Below, piece by piece: positions 37,955-46,647 of a stretch of 64,000 nt of DNA. The position numbers were made by a program, and so were the translations under genes. Every line of letters begins with the position of its first letter. Position 1 is the stretch's first letter. The notes beneath the pieces are model-generated. The model was not told the origin of the DNA. It searched no databases and worked only from the letters and a program-made list of their open reading frames with translations. Source of the stretch: Nakamurella sp. PAMC28650 (GTDB taxonomy: Bacteria > Actinomycetota > Actinomycetes > Mycobacteriales > Nakamurellaceae); contig NZ_CP060298.1 of NCBI RefSeq assembly GCF_014303395.1, positions 3,181,001-3,245,000 of the forward strand, read 5' to 3'.

Positions 37955-38029
37955 GCCGGGACGGCCTCTTCGCGTCGGATGTGACACGGACCGGTGTGTT
38001 CAGGCACCGGTTCGTGGGAGGCTGGGGCG

Positions 38030-39103
38030 GTGCAGGACACCCGACCCGACCCGGCCGTTCGCGTCGAGCCCCTCGACGTCTTCATGCAGGGGACCACCTT
38101 CTTCGACATGGTGCTGACCGGTTTGCCGTCACAACCATTGCCCGGCACCGAGATTCACGCAGAGGGGATGGGATCGTGCCCGGGCGGGATCGCCAATCTC
38201 GCGATCGCGGCCAGCCGGCTCGGCCTGCGCACCGGGTTGGCGTCCACGTTCGGCGACGACGTCTACGGTGATTTTCTCTGGCGGACGCTGGAGCAGGAGG
38301 GTGTCGACCTCGGACAATCGCGCCGGGTCGCGGACTGGCATTCACCCGTCACGGTTTCTCTTGCGGTGCATCGTGATCGGGCGATGGTCACGCATGCCCA
38401 CGACTCGCCCATCCCACTCTCGGAGCTGGTCGCCGAGCCGCCTCCGACCAGGGTCGGTGTGGTGAGCCTCGGTGGGGAAGAGGGCCCGTGGGTGGCCAAG
38501 GCGAAAGCCAACGGCGCCAGGCTTTTCGGTGACGTCGGCTGGGATGCCAGCGGTGCCTGGCGACCGGAGGAGTTGGTCGGGCTCGGCGATCTCTTCGCCT
38601 TCATGCCGAACAGCACGGAGGCGATGGCCTACACGCGCACCGAGGACCCGCGGGCCGCGCTGCTGAGCCTGGCCGAACTGGTTCCCCTCGTGGTGGTCAC
38701 CTGCGGTGGTCAGGGGTCCATCGGGATCGACTCGATCACCAACGAGGAGGAGTGGGTCCCGTCGCTGCCGGTGAATGCGGTCGACGCGACCGGGGCCGGC
38801 GACGTCTTCGATGCGGCGTTCATCCTCGGAACCCTGCGGGAGTGGCCGCTGCGCAATCGGATGGCGTTCGCCAATCTCTGTGCAGCGCTGTCGGTCCAGC
38901 GCGTCGGGGGGTCCCTCGCGGCGCCGGGCTGGGGGGATCTGGCCGACTGGTTGGCCGGGGTTCGTCAGGCGGCCGCATCGGGTTCGCGATCGGCTTCGGT
39001 ACTGGCCAACAGCTACGGATTCCTGGCCGAGGAGGTCCCCGGCCACCCGTCGATCTCGCTCCGGCGGGCCGTGGCCACCATCGCGCGGCTGTCGGACGCC
39101 TAG
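38030..39103 (+). CDS. PfkB-family carbohydrate kinase
   Basis: A 357-residue ribokinase-like sugar or nucleoside kinase. The N-terminal signature region reads GMGSCPGGIANLAIAASRLGLRTGLASTFGDDVYG, and the C-terminal anion-hole and catalytic base lie in DATGAGDVFDAAF. The bound sugar cannot be told. GTG 38030 is chosen since GGGAGG lies 8 bases upstream; the frame is open from 37994. It may be co-transcribed with the aldo/keto reductase and is convergent with the GH4 glycosidase across an inverted repeat. Confidence 0.88.
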   Translation: MQDTRPDPAVRVEPLDVFMQGTTFFDMVLTGLPSQPLPGTEIHAEGMGSCPGGIANLAIAASRLGLRTGLASTFGDDVYGDFLWRTLEQEGVDLGQSRRVADWHSPVTVSLAVHRDRAMVTHAHDSPIPLSELVAEPPPTRVGVVSLGGEEGPWVAKAKANGARLFGDVGWDASGAWRPEELVGLGDLFAFMPNSTEAMAYTRTEDPRAALLSLAELVPLVVVTCGGQGSIGIDSITNEEEWVPSLPVNAVDATGAGDVFDAAFILGTLREWPLRNRMAFANLCAALSVQRVGGSLAAPGWGDLADWLAGVRQAAASGSRSASVLANSYGFLAEEVPGHPSISLRRAVATIARLSDA

Positions 39104-39178
39104 CTCGCATTCGACGCCTGGTTCTCACTCGCTACGACCGGGCGCCGGGCCATCGTCATCGTGGCCGGTGCCCGTCCG

Positions 39179-39243
39179 CCATCGACCGGAATGAGAACCC
39201 GCGTCAATGGCCCCCGGACTGCGGATCTCATTCCGGTCGATGG
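39179..39243. terminator. 18-bp perfect inverted repeat between convergent genes
   Basis: CCATCGACCGGAATGAGA (39179-39196) and its exact complement (39226-39243) flank a 29-base spacer. Its position between the pfkB and GH4 stops suits a bidirectional terminator, though the loop is large for one; a palindromic repeat element is the alternative. Confidence 0.55.
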
Positions 39244-39288
39244 ACGACAAAGGTTTGCAACACAGCCAACGAATCGACGATGCGGGCT

Positions 39289-40626
39289 CTAGCTGCCTCG
39301 GTTTCCGGCGCGGGGCGGCCGGAACAGGGCCGCCACGGAGGGCTCGTCGCGGATGATCGAGTCGACGAGGGTGGCCGCGATGCGTCGTGATCCGATCAGC
39401 GGGTGGATCGAGAAACCGTGAACGGCAGCGTCTATCGAGGAGTCGGTGACGGATTCGATGATCGCTTCCTCCGCTGCTCGTACCGAAGAGATCAGCCCCA
39501 GTTGGTGCAGGGGAAGATCCGGTCCGGTGATCGGGCGGGCGCCGGACCTGTCGACCGCGCAACGGGTCTCGACCACCATGTCCGGGGGAAGCTGGTGGAA
39601 GGCAGAGTCGTTGCGTCCGTTGACGATCATCTCGGTCTGCTTTCCACTCGTGAGGGCCTGGACCAGGTCGAGTGCGACCCGCTCGTACCCGCCTCCGGAC
39701 AGGTCCTGCTCGTCACGCTCCCCGGTGCGTGCCTCGGCCAGGTAGGTCTGCTCCCGATGGGTCCTGGTCTGCTCCCACAGCTGTGCGGCTCGATCACTGC
39801 GATCGCCGGCCGCCTCGTAGAAGCCGGTCTGCTCATCGAGGACGACCTCGCCCCGGGTCCGTGACTTCTGCAGATCGTGGGCGATTTCCCTTGCAACGTA
39901 GTAGAAGTACAGGTACTCGTTCGGGATGGCGCCCAGGGCACGAAGGAGTTCCGGCCCGAAGAGCCTGCCTTCTTCGGTCGAGGCCAGGCGTCGATCGTCG
40001 TGGAGCAGTTCCGGTAGTACCTCGCGCCCGCCGTGGCGCAACGACGTCAGCCACCCGAGATGGTTGATGCCGGAGTAGTCGAACTCGACCTCGCCCGCCG
40101 GGAGATCCAGGGCCCGGCAGGCCCTTCGGACAAGTCCGACCGGGGAGTCACAGATACCGATCACCCGGTGCCCCATGGTGTTCGAGAGAGCCTGGGTGAT
40201 CATCCCGGCCGGGTTGGTGAAGTTGATCAACCACGCGTCCGGTGCCAATTCGGCCTGGACCCGGGCGGCCTGCAGGGCGACCGGAAGCGTGCGAAGCCCG
40301 TAGCTCAGACCGCCGGCTCCCACCGTCTCCTGGCCGAGAACGCCGGCGTCCAGGGCCCTTCGCTCGTCACGTACCCGGCCGGCCGCCCCCCCGACGCGGA
40401 TGGCGGAGAAGACGATGTCGGCGCCCGTCATCGCCTCCGGGAGCGAGGTGGTCAGGCTCAGCCGGACGCCGGGGGACGGTTCCAGGACTGCGGCGATCAC
40501 CGCGAGCCGGGCCGGGTCGACGTCGTGGAGCACCACGTCGTCGATCCCGAGTTCGGGGCGCCGCAGCAGGGCCCGGTGGACGAGCGGGACCCGAAACCCG
40601 CCGCCGCCCAGGATCACCAGTCGCAT
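39289..40626 (-). CDS. Glycoside hydrolase family 4 (6-phospho-beta-glucosidase-like)
   Basis: A 445-residue NAD+ and Mn2+-dependent glycosidase that cleaves via transient oxidation at C3 of the sugar. GGGGFR (residues 7-12) is the NAD site. NFTNPAG (135-141), CDSP with C159 and GINHLGW with H189 supply the metal ligands; Tyr in IPNEYLYFYY is the likely base. Family 4 includes enzymes for 6-phospho-beta-glucosides, alpha-galactosides and glucuronides; the CDSP motif favours the 6-phospho-beta-glucosidase group. The redox chemistry fits the nearby Gfo/Idh/MocA genes. It is monocistronic. Confidence 0.88.
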   Translation of the reverse strand: MRLVILGGGGFRVPLVHRALLRRPELGIDDVVLHDVDPARLAVIAAVLEPSPGVRLSLTTSLPEAMTGADIVFSAIRVGGAAGRVRDERRALDAGVLGQETVGAGGLSYGLRTLPVALQAARVQAELAPDAWLINFTNPAGMITQALSNTMGHRVIGICDSPVGLVRRACRALDLPAGEVEFDYSGINHLGWLTSLRHGGREVLPELLHDDRRLASTEEGRLFGPELLRALGAIPNEYLYFYYVAREIAHDLQKSRTRGEVVLDEQTGFYEAAGDRSDRAAQLWEQTRTHREQTYLAEARTGERDEQDLSGGGYERVALDLVQALTSGKQTEMIVNGRNDSAFHQLPPDMVVETRCAVDRSGARPITGPDLPLHQLGLISSVRAAEEAIIESVTDSSIDAAVHGFSIHPLIGSRRIAATLVDSIIRDEPSVAALFRPPRAGNRGS

Positions 40627-40750
40627 GGGGACGAGGTTATCCGACGGTCCCGCCCCTGCCGGGTACCCCGCCTGCCGTCCGCGTGACGTCCGCCGGGCGT
40701 CGGGGTGGTGGCCGCGTGGCTTTGTGGTGCCGGCCGCCTCCCGGGGGCTG

Positions 40751-40828
40751 CATGGATCAACTTCCCCCTTTTGGGACGGGAGGGACAGAAGTCATCACTT
40801 TCGGCCATGCCTGCGAAGTTGATCCACG
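40751..40828. repeat. 78-bp dispersed inverted-repeat element, copy A
   Basis: Ends are ATGGATCAACTTC and GAAGTTGATCCACG, inverted with respect to each other; the interior shares TTGGGACGGGAGGGACAGAA and a GTC-TCA-TTT block with copies B and C. It lies between the GH4 start and the ROK stop and is not followed by tandem repeats. Confidence 0.85.
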
Positions 40829-40845
40829 CCAAAGGGGGTGGGCGG

Positions 40846-42177
40846 CTACGGGGCGACCCCAAGGCGCCGGGTCAGGACGGTGGCGGCGGCACCGAGCAGT
40901 CCGGCGTCCTGGTCGAGGGCGGAATACTCCACCCGGACGTCCCCGGCGAGTGCGGGCAGGCAGCGCGCCACGACCTTGGACTGGAGTTCGGCCCGGAATT
41001 CCTCCCCGGCGTGGACCACGTCGCCGTGGATGATGAACAGCTGCAGGGAGAGCAGTTGGACCAGGTTGGCCATTCCGATCGCCAGGTTGTCGCCGTAGGC
41101 CGCGAGGAGCCCGGCCGCCGCCTCGTCGCCGGCCGCCTTCCGGCCGGCCAACCGCTTCGGAGTGGTGTCGCGGCCCCCTGGGACACCACGTCGGACGGCC
41201 TCGTTGCGCAGCCATCGGTGCCCGGCCAGGGTCTCCCAGCAGCCCCGCAGACCGCACGAGCAGGCAATACCGTCCGGGTCGACGCAGGTGTGACCCAGTT
41301 GCACGCTGTGGCCGCCCCGTCCGGACATCAGGTGCCCGGTCAGCACGATGCCGGCACCGACTCCGACGCCGAACTGGAGAGCGGCGAAGTCAGGGATCCC
41401 GCGGCCGAGCCCGAACCATTTCTCCCCGACGGCGAAGGCGCGCACGTCCTGTTCCAGCACGCAGGGCACGCCGAAGGCCTCGGACAGCAGCGGTGGCAGC
41501 CGGGTGCCGACCAGGCTGGGAATCGGAGTGCAGGCCAGAACCTGCATCGAGTCGGTGTGGCACAGGGCGGGCACCGTCAGACCGATCCCCGTCAGCCGCC
41601 CACGAAAGGCCCATAGGACCGATGACGCGGCGGCGACGATCTCGTCGTCGAGCGCTCCGGTCGCGCCGTCCGCACTGATCTGGCTCCGCCCCCGGGCGAG
41701 GATCTCCCCCCTGGCGTTGATGACCGCGGTATCGACCGAGCCGCGACTGACCGAGATCGCCCCGCACAAAAGGGCGTCGGGGGCGAACCACAGCGGCCGC
41801 GGCGGCTTTCCGATGCCGTCGAGCGGTGGCTGGGGTGGATCCTCCTGCAGCACACCGGCTTCCAGGAGACCGGTCACGATGGTACTGATCGTCGCCCTCG
41901 GCACGTTGATGCGGCGAGCCAGGTCGGCGCGGGAGGTCGGCCCGTCGTCCACCAGCGCCTGCAGCAACCGGGCCCGGTTGGCGCTGCCCACATCGGTGGA
42001 GGACAGGAGCCCTCCGCGCAGCGTCGCTGCGTCGTCGAGGACGGCTCCGACGCCGGCCGACGCGGGGGGTCCGACACCGGCCGACACGGGCCGGGTCGCC
42101 GGCCCGCGCCGGTCCAGCGCTTGGAGGGTCCGTCCGGTTCTGGCCACGCCGGAACCGTATGTCAATGACGGCAACAT
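40846..42177 (-). CDS. ROK-family transcriptional repressor
   Basis: A 443-residue regulator with an N-terminal winged helix (residues about 65-125, ANRARLLQALVDDGPTSRADLARRINVPRATIST) and a ROK sugar-binding domain. The zinc motif is complete: CSCGLRGCWE, with an upstream His in LGHTCVDPDGIA. Such proteins repress sugar genes until a sugar binds. The start is unsure: ATG 42177 is the most upstream, and the first 55 residues are low-complexity. It is divergent from the sugar ABC operon across 160 bases, its probable target. Confidence 0.87.
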   Translation of the reverse strand: MLPSLTYGSGVARTGRTLQALDRRGPATRPVSAGVGPPASAGVGAVLDDAATLRGGLLSSTDVGSANRARLLQALVDDGPTSRADLARRINVPRATISTIVTGLLEAGVLQEDPPQPPLDGIGKPPRPLWFAPDALLCGAISVSRGSVDTAVINARGEILARGRSQISADGATGALDDEIVAAASSVLWAFRGRLTGIGLTVPALCHTDSMQVLACTPIPSLVGTRLPPLLSEAFGVPCVLEQDVRAFAVGEKWFGLGRGIPDFAALQFGVGVGAGIVLTGHLMSGRGGHSVQLGHTCVDPDGIACSCGLRGCWETLAGHRWLRNEAVRRGVPGGRDTTPKRLAGRKAAGDEAAAGLLAAYGDNLAIGMANLVQLLSLQLFIIHGDVVHAGEEFRAELQSKVVARCLPALAGDVRVEYSALDQDAGLLGAAATVLTRRLGVAP

Positions 42178-42201
42178 TCCAATGCCTGCGCGCCGTACGG
42201 T

Positions 42202-42211
42202 TGAACGTTCA
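42202..42211. promoter_or_regulatory. Palindrome TGAACGTTCA in the ROK/ABC divergent promoter
   Basis: A perfect 10-bp palindrome in the 160-base gap between the ROK gene and the sugar-binding lipoprotein gene, followed by AT-rich sequence and a TTGACA hexamer at 42239-42244. It is a candidate ROK operator by position only. Confidence 0.35.
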
Positions 42212-42337
42212 TTAAGTCAGACTCCCTACCTTTATCTCTTGACAGCAGTTCTCGAGGCTGATTGGGTCAGCCAGGACGCTCCAGCCCGTTGACCGCAGTT
42301 CGCCCGCAGTTCACCAGCAGTGGAGAGGAAGTCCCCC

Positions 42338-43762
42338 ATGGGCTCATTCCGTCGGCGAGAGTGGCGGGCCGGGCGTCGCCTGGCCCTGCTCGGTGCCGCC
42401 TGCTCACTGGCACTGGTGGCGTGCAGCTCGTTGACTCCCGGAAGCAACGCCTCCACTGCAGGTTCGAGTTCGGCGCCGGTCGCGGTCGCCGGGTCCGGCA
42501 GTTCCGGCAGCAGCGCCGCCGGGTCCCCGGGAGCGGCGGTGAGCAGCGCGGCGGTGGCCACCGCGGTGCCCGCCGACAAGGTCGAGTTGAAGTTGGCCTT
42601 CACCGACAGCCCGGACATGACCAAGGCGCTGATCGCCGCGTTCCAGAAGAAGCATCCGCAGGTCACCATCGTCAGCCAATACACCCAGTTCAACGACTAC
42701 GTGAAGTCGTTGAAGCTGTCGATGAGTTCTGACACCGCACCGGATCTGGCCCAGTACAACGCCGCGTTCGACACGTTCGTCCCGGCCGGGCTGATCCGAG
42801 ATCTGACGCCCTACGAGCAGGCCTACGGGTGGGACAAATCGTTCCCCAAGTCCGCGTTGGACGAGTTGCGGGTCGATCCCACCGGCAAGATCCTGGGGAC
42901 CGGTTCATTGATCGCCGTCCCGGGTGGGCTGTCCCTGGTGGGGCTCTACTACAACAAGCAGCTGATGACGAAGGCCGGGATCACCTCGACGCCCGCTACG
43001 CTCGCCGCGTTCGAAGCAGACCTGGCAAAGGCAAAAGCTGCTGCCATCACACCGATCTCGGTCGGGTCCCTGGATACCGGTGGGCTCCACGTCTGGTCGT
43101 CCGTGATGAACGTGAGCACCGACGTGACGGCCCAGAAGAACTGGATCGACGGCAAGGCGGGCAGCAACATCGTCACGCCCAGCGCGGTCGCCGCCACCCA
43201 GACGTTTGCCGACTGGGCCAGGAAGGGGTACTTCCCGGCCTCGGCGAACGGCACCAGTGAGAACGATTCCGCGACCGCGTTCGCCAAGGGCGCCAGCGTG
43301 TTCCTGATCAACGGCAACTGGGCGGCCGCGCAGCTGGACAAGGCCATGGGCAGCAACGTCGGGTTCATGGTCATGCCGCCGGCGAAGGCCGGCGGCCAGT
43401 CCGTCGGCAACGGGTTCAGCGTCTCCTACTCCATCTCGGCGAAGTCCAAGCACCCCGAAGCCGCTGCCGCCTTCCTGAACTTCCTGCAGAGTCCGGAGGC
43501 GTCGGTCATCGAGGATGCGGGCGGGTTCCTGCCGCCCAACGCCTCCGCCGCGCCGGCCGCCTCCGGCGTCAAGGGAGATCTGAAGAAGGCCAACCAGGCG
43601 GTGGTGGCGGCCGACGGCCTGATCCCGTTCCCGGATTTCGCGGCGCCGGCCATGCTGGACTCCCTGGAGTCGGGACTGCAGTCGGTGATCGCCGGACGGA
43701 TGCAGCCGACGGACTTCCTGCAATCACTGCAGACGGTCTGGACCTCCTACCACGGCAAGTGA
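42338..43762 (+). CDS. ABC sugar transporter substrate-binding lipoprotein
   Basis: A 474-residue family 1-type extracellular solute-binding protein. The signal peptide ends in a lipobox LVAC (Cys near residue 28), then comes a Ser/Ala/Gly linker to about residue 80. The binding fold includes KHPQVTIVSQYTQFNDYVKSL, and PDLAQYNA precedes the hinge. Relatives bind oligosaccharides or glycosides. ATG 42338 has AGAGGAAG upstream. Its stop overlaps the next permease start (TGATG). No ATPase is encoded nearby. Confidence 0.9.
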   Translation: MGSFRRREWRAGRRLALLGAACSLALVACSSLTPGSNASTAGSSSAPVAVAGSGSSGSSAAGSPGAAVSSAAVATAVPADKVELKLAFTDSPDMTKALIAAFQKKHPQVTIVSQYTQFNDYVKSLKLSMSSDTAPDLAQYNAAFDTFVPAGLIRDLTPYEQAYGWDKSFPKSALDELRVDPTGKILGTGSLIAVPGGLSLVGLYYNKQLMTKAGITSTPATLAAFEADLAKAKAAAITPISVGSLDTGGLHVWSSVMNVSTDVTAQKNWIDGKAGSNIVTPSAVAATQTFADWARKGYFPASANGTSENDSATAFAKGASVFLINGNWAAAQLDKAMGSNVGFMVMPPAKAGGQSVGNGFSVSYSISAKSKHPEAAAAFLNFLQSPEASVIEDAGGFLPPNASAAPAASGVKGDLKKANQAVVAADGLIPFPDFAAPAMLDSLESGLQSVIAGRMQPTDFLQSLQTVWTSYHGK

Positions 43763-44766
43763 TGACGCCGGTCCGCCCGCCCGCCGGGATCGAATCCCTG
43801 GACCGGCAGTCGTCCGTCGGTCAGGTCTCGGGAGGCCCGCCGTACTCCGGCGGCCGGGTCCCGGCCGGGCGCCGGAGTACGGGGCGCCGGTCCCGTCAGG
43901 CCCGCTCCCAGTGGTCGGCCCTGGCCTACATCGCGCCGGCGTTCGTGCTCTACGGATCGTTCGTCATCCTGCCTGCGCTGCACACGGTCTACCTCTCGCT
44001 CTTCAACTGGGACGGCATCACGCTCGCCACCTGGTCGGGCCTGCAGAACTACGCCGCGGTGTTCACCAGCACCGCCCTTCGCGGTGCGGTCGAGCATGCA
44101 CTGGTGCTCGTTCTCTTCTTCGCAGGGCTCCCGATCCTGCTCGGATTGATCCTCACGGCGGTCCTGTCCCGCTTCCGGCGGCCGGGGATGTCGCTGTTCC
44201 GGGTGATCTTCTTCCTTCCGCAGATCGTGCCGCTGGTGGCCGTCGGCATCACCTGGCGCTGGATGTACACCGACGACGGGGCCGTCAACCAGATCCTTCG
44301 GGCAGTCGGTCTCGGCGGGATCACCCGTGCCTGGCTCGGCGACTTCAACCTCGCACTGTTCGCGGTGGGGTTGATCGGTACCTGGGCGCTGACCGGGCTG
44401 TGCACCATGCTCTTCGTCAGCGGTGCGCAGAAGGTCGAACCCAACCTCTACGAAGCCGCTCGGCTGGATGGTGCCGGCGCCGTCAAGGAGTTCAGGGCGG
44501 TGACCCTACCCGCGCTGCGCGGTGAGATCGCGGTCGCCCTGACGGTCACCACCATCGCCGCGCTGGCCAGTTTCGACGTCATCTACGTCACCACCAACGG
44601 CGCCCCCGGCAACACCACGACCGTGCCGGGACTGCTGGTGTACCGACTGGCCTTCACCGACGGGCAGGTGGGACAGGCGTCCGCCCTTGCCGTCACGCTG
44701 ACCGTCATCATCCTGATCGTCGTACTGATCATCAATCGATTGATCGCCGAGCGGGACGAGCGGTGA
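43762..44766 (+). CDS. ABC sugar transporter permease (MalF/UgpA-like)
   Basis: A 334-residue permease with a 50-residue polar N-terminus and six predicted helices. The cytoplasmic EAA loop reads NLYEAARLDGAGAVKEFRAVTLPALRG, which docks on the ATPase. ATG 43762 shares one base with the upstream stop; its own stop overlaps the partner permease by 4 bases. Together they should form the heterodimeric channel. Transport direction is inward, given the binding protein. Confidence 0.92.
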   Translation: MTPVRPPAGIESLDRQSSVGQVSGGPPYSGGRVPAGRRSTGRRSRQARSQWSALAYIAPAFVLYGSFVILPALHTVYLSLFNWDGITLATWSGLQNYAAVFTSTALRGAVEHALVLVLFFAGLPILLGLILTAVLSRFRRPGMSLFRVIFFLPQIVPLVAVGITWRWMYTDDGAVNQILRAVGLGGITRAWLGDFNLALFAVGLIGTWALTGLCTMLFVSGAQKVEPNLYEAARLDGAGAVKEFRAVTLPALRGEIAVALTVTTIAALASFDVIYVTTNGAPGNTTTVPGLLVYRLAFTDGQVGQASALAVTLTVIILIVVLIINRLIAERDER

Positions 44767-45587
44767 AGGCGACCAGGACGGAATCGGTGGCCGGGTATGT
44801 GCTGCTGGTCGGCATGGCGGTCGCCACCCTGTTGCCCTTCCTGAGCATCGTGCTGGCGGCCCTCCAGCCCTCGGGTGCTCTGGTGGCGGGTATCGGTTGG
44901 CCTGCACAGCTGAGCTTCAGCAGCTTCCGGGAAGCCTGGACCACGGCCGGGTTCGGCCACCTTCTGATCAACAGCCTGATCATTGCCGTTGCGGTGGTGC
45001 CGATCTCGGTCGTGCTGTCCACTCTGGCCGGCTATGCGCTCGGTGTGCTGCGGGTACCGGCCGGAAGGGCGATCTTCTCGTTCTTCCTGCTCGGTCTGAC
45101 GCTGCCGGTGGAACTGATCGTCATCCCGCTGTACTTCGATCTCCGCGGTGTGGGTCTCACCGACTCGTACTGGGGCGTCATTCTTGCCGAGTCGGCTCTG
45201 TTCATGCCGTTCGGCATCTTCTGGATGCGCACCCATTTCCGCACCACGCCGAAGGAATTGATCGAGGCCGCCGAACTGGACGGCGCGTCCCCGCGGCGAA
45301 TTCTGCTGAGCGTGCTGCTGCCGTTGGCCGGGCCGTCGCTCTCGACGATGGCGGTGTTGTTCTTCATGTGGTCCTGGAACCAGTTCCTCCTGGTGCTGAT
45401 TCTCATCCAGGATCCCCAGAAGCGCACCGCTCCCGCCGGTCTGGGCTTCTTCGTCGGCCAGTACTCGAGCAACATCCCGGTTCTGTGCGCCGGAACGATC
45501 ATCGTGCTGCTGCCGATCTTCCTGGTCTATCTCGCGTTCCAGCGCAAATTCATCGGAGGGATGTTGCAGGGTGCGCTGAAGGGTTGA
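44763..45587 (+). CDS. ABC sugar transporter permease (MalG/UgpE-like)
   Basis: A 274-residue permease with six helices. The EAA loop is ELIEAAELDGASPRRILLSVLLPLAGP, and the C-terminus FQRKFIGGMLQGALKG is typical of MalG-type subunits. GTG 44763 overlaps the MalF-type stop (GTGA). No ATPase gene follows, so it probably uses a shared MsiK-type ATPase encoded elsewhere, as is common in actinobacteria (known pattern, inferred here). Gfo/Idh/MocA genes follow directly. Confidence 0.92.
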   Translation: MKATRTESVAGYVLLVGMAVATLLPFLSIVLAALQPSGALVAGIGWPAQLSFSSFREAWTTAGFGHLLINSLIIAVAVVPISVVLSTLAGYALGVLRVPAGRAIFSFFLLGLTLPVELIVIPLYFDLRGVGLTDSYWGVILAESALFMPFGIFWMRTHFRTTPKELIEAAELDGASPRRILLSVLLPLAGPSLSTMAVLFFMWSWNQFLLVLILIQDPQKRTAPAGLGFFVGQYSSNIPVLCAGTIIVLLPIFLVYLAFQRKFIGGMLQGALKG

Positions 45588-45594
45588 GGGCGAG

Positions 45595-46647
45595 GTGGTG
45601 AAAGCAAGCGTCGAGGACGAAGGGCTGATGACGAACGTGACGATCGCGAGTGCGACGATGACTGACGTGACGAAGACGGCGACGGTCGGCGTGGTCGGTG
45701 CCGGCGGTATCGCCCACCCCCATCTGCAGGCCTGGCGCGAACTGGGTTTTCGGGCGTTGGTCTACTCCACGGACGGCCAGGCACCCGCGGTCGCGTCCCG
45801 TCACGGCGCCAGGGCCTGCGACACCCTGCAGGAATTGATCGACGGATGCGACATCGTCGACGTCTGCACCCCGACCTTCGTGCACGAGAGCATCGTGCTG
45901 GCGGCTGCGGCGGCGGGCCGTCACGTCATCTGCGAGAAACCCCTGTCCGTGAACCATGCTTCGGCCGCACGGATGATCGCGGCGTGCCGGGTGGCGGACG
46001 TGCAGATCTACCCCGGTCAGGTGGTGCGGTACTTCCCGGCCTACGCCGCGGCCCGGGCGGCGGTCGACTCAGGGCGGATCGGCCGTCCCGCCGTGCTGCG
46101 ACTGACCCGCCGCGGGGCAACACCGGTGCAGCAGTGGTTCTCCGACCCCGTTCTGTCCGGGGGGCTGTTGGTGGATCAGATGATCCACGACTTCGACTTC
46201 GCAAGATGGGTGGCCGGGGAGGTGGCGTCTGTGTACGCGAAGCTGGTCGGCGGCAATGGTTCTCCATTGATCGGGCTGGCGGTGCTGACGCACACGAGTG
46301 GGGCGCTGTCCCATCTGGTCGGGGGGTGGGGTCGCCCGGACGAGCGGTTCCGGACGTCGTTCTCGCTCGCCGGGGACGGCGGGTTGATCCGGCACTCGAG
46401 CACCGACCGTCCAGCCCTGACTTTCGACGGGTTCGGACCCGTCGCAGGGGAGGGAGCCTTGCTGCCGGACACCGGGGCGCATTCGCCCTACCAGAGCGAA
46501 CTGGCGGAGTTCGCGGCCGCGTTCGCCGGTGGGCGGACGCCGAGGGTGACGGCGCAGGACAGCCTCGCTGCGTTGGACATCGCCCTTGCGGCAACACAAT
46601 CCATACGTACCGGCCGGCCCGTCGCGCCCGCGGAGATGACCCGATGA
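45595..46647 (+). CDS. Gfo/Idh/MocA-family oxidoreductase 1
   Basis: About 350 residues. The NAD(P)-binding fold has GVVGAGGIAHPHL near residues 32-44, and CEKPLS near 115 contains the lysine of the family's EKP motif. The C-terminal alpha/beta domain carries LLVDQMIHDFDFARW, where His is the probable catalytic acid/base. These enzymes oxidise sugars, inositols or sugar acids, including 3-keto glycoside formers. GTG 45595 is the most upstream start; ATG 45628 is possible. It follows the permease by 7 bases, in the ABC operon, so it probably acts on the imported compound. Confidence 0.87.
   Translation: MVKASVEDEGLMTNVTIASATMTDVTKTATVGVVGAGGIAHPHLQAWRELGFRALVYSTDGQAPAVASRHGARACDTLQELIDGCDIVDVCTPTFVHESIVLAAAAAGRHVICEKPLSVNHASAARMIAACRVADVQIYPGQVVRYFPAYAAARAAVDSGRIGRPAVLRLTRRGATPVQQWFSDPVLSGGLLVDQMIHDFDFARWVAGEVASVYAKLVGGNGSPLIGLAVLTHTSGALSHLVGGWGRPDERFRTSFSLAGDGGLIRHSSTDRPALTFDGFGPVAGEGALLPDTGAHSPYQSELAEFAAAFAGGRTPRVTAQDSLAALDIALAATQSIRTGRPVAPAEMTR

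Noticed and set aside
42944-42960. Extra operator copy (CTACTACAACAAGCAG)
   Set aside because: It is coding sequence for Tyr-Tyr-Asn-Lys-Gln in the sugar-binding protein, so coincidence is likely.
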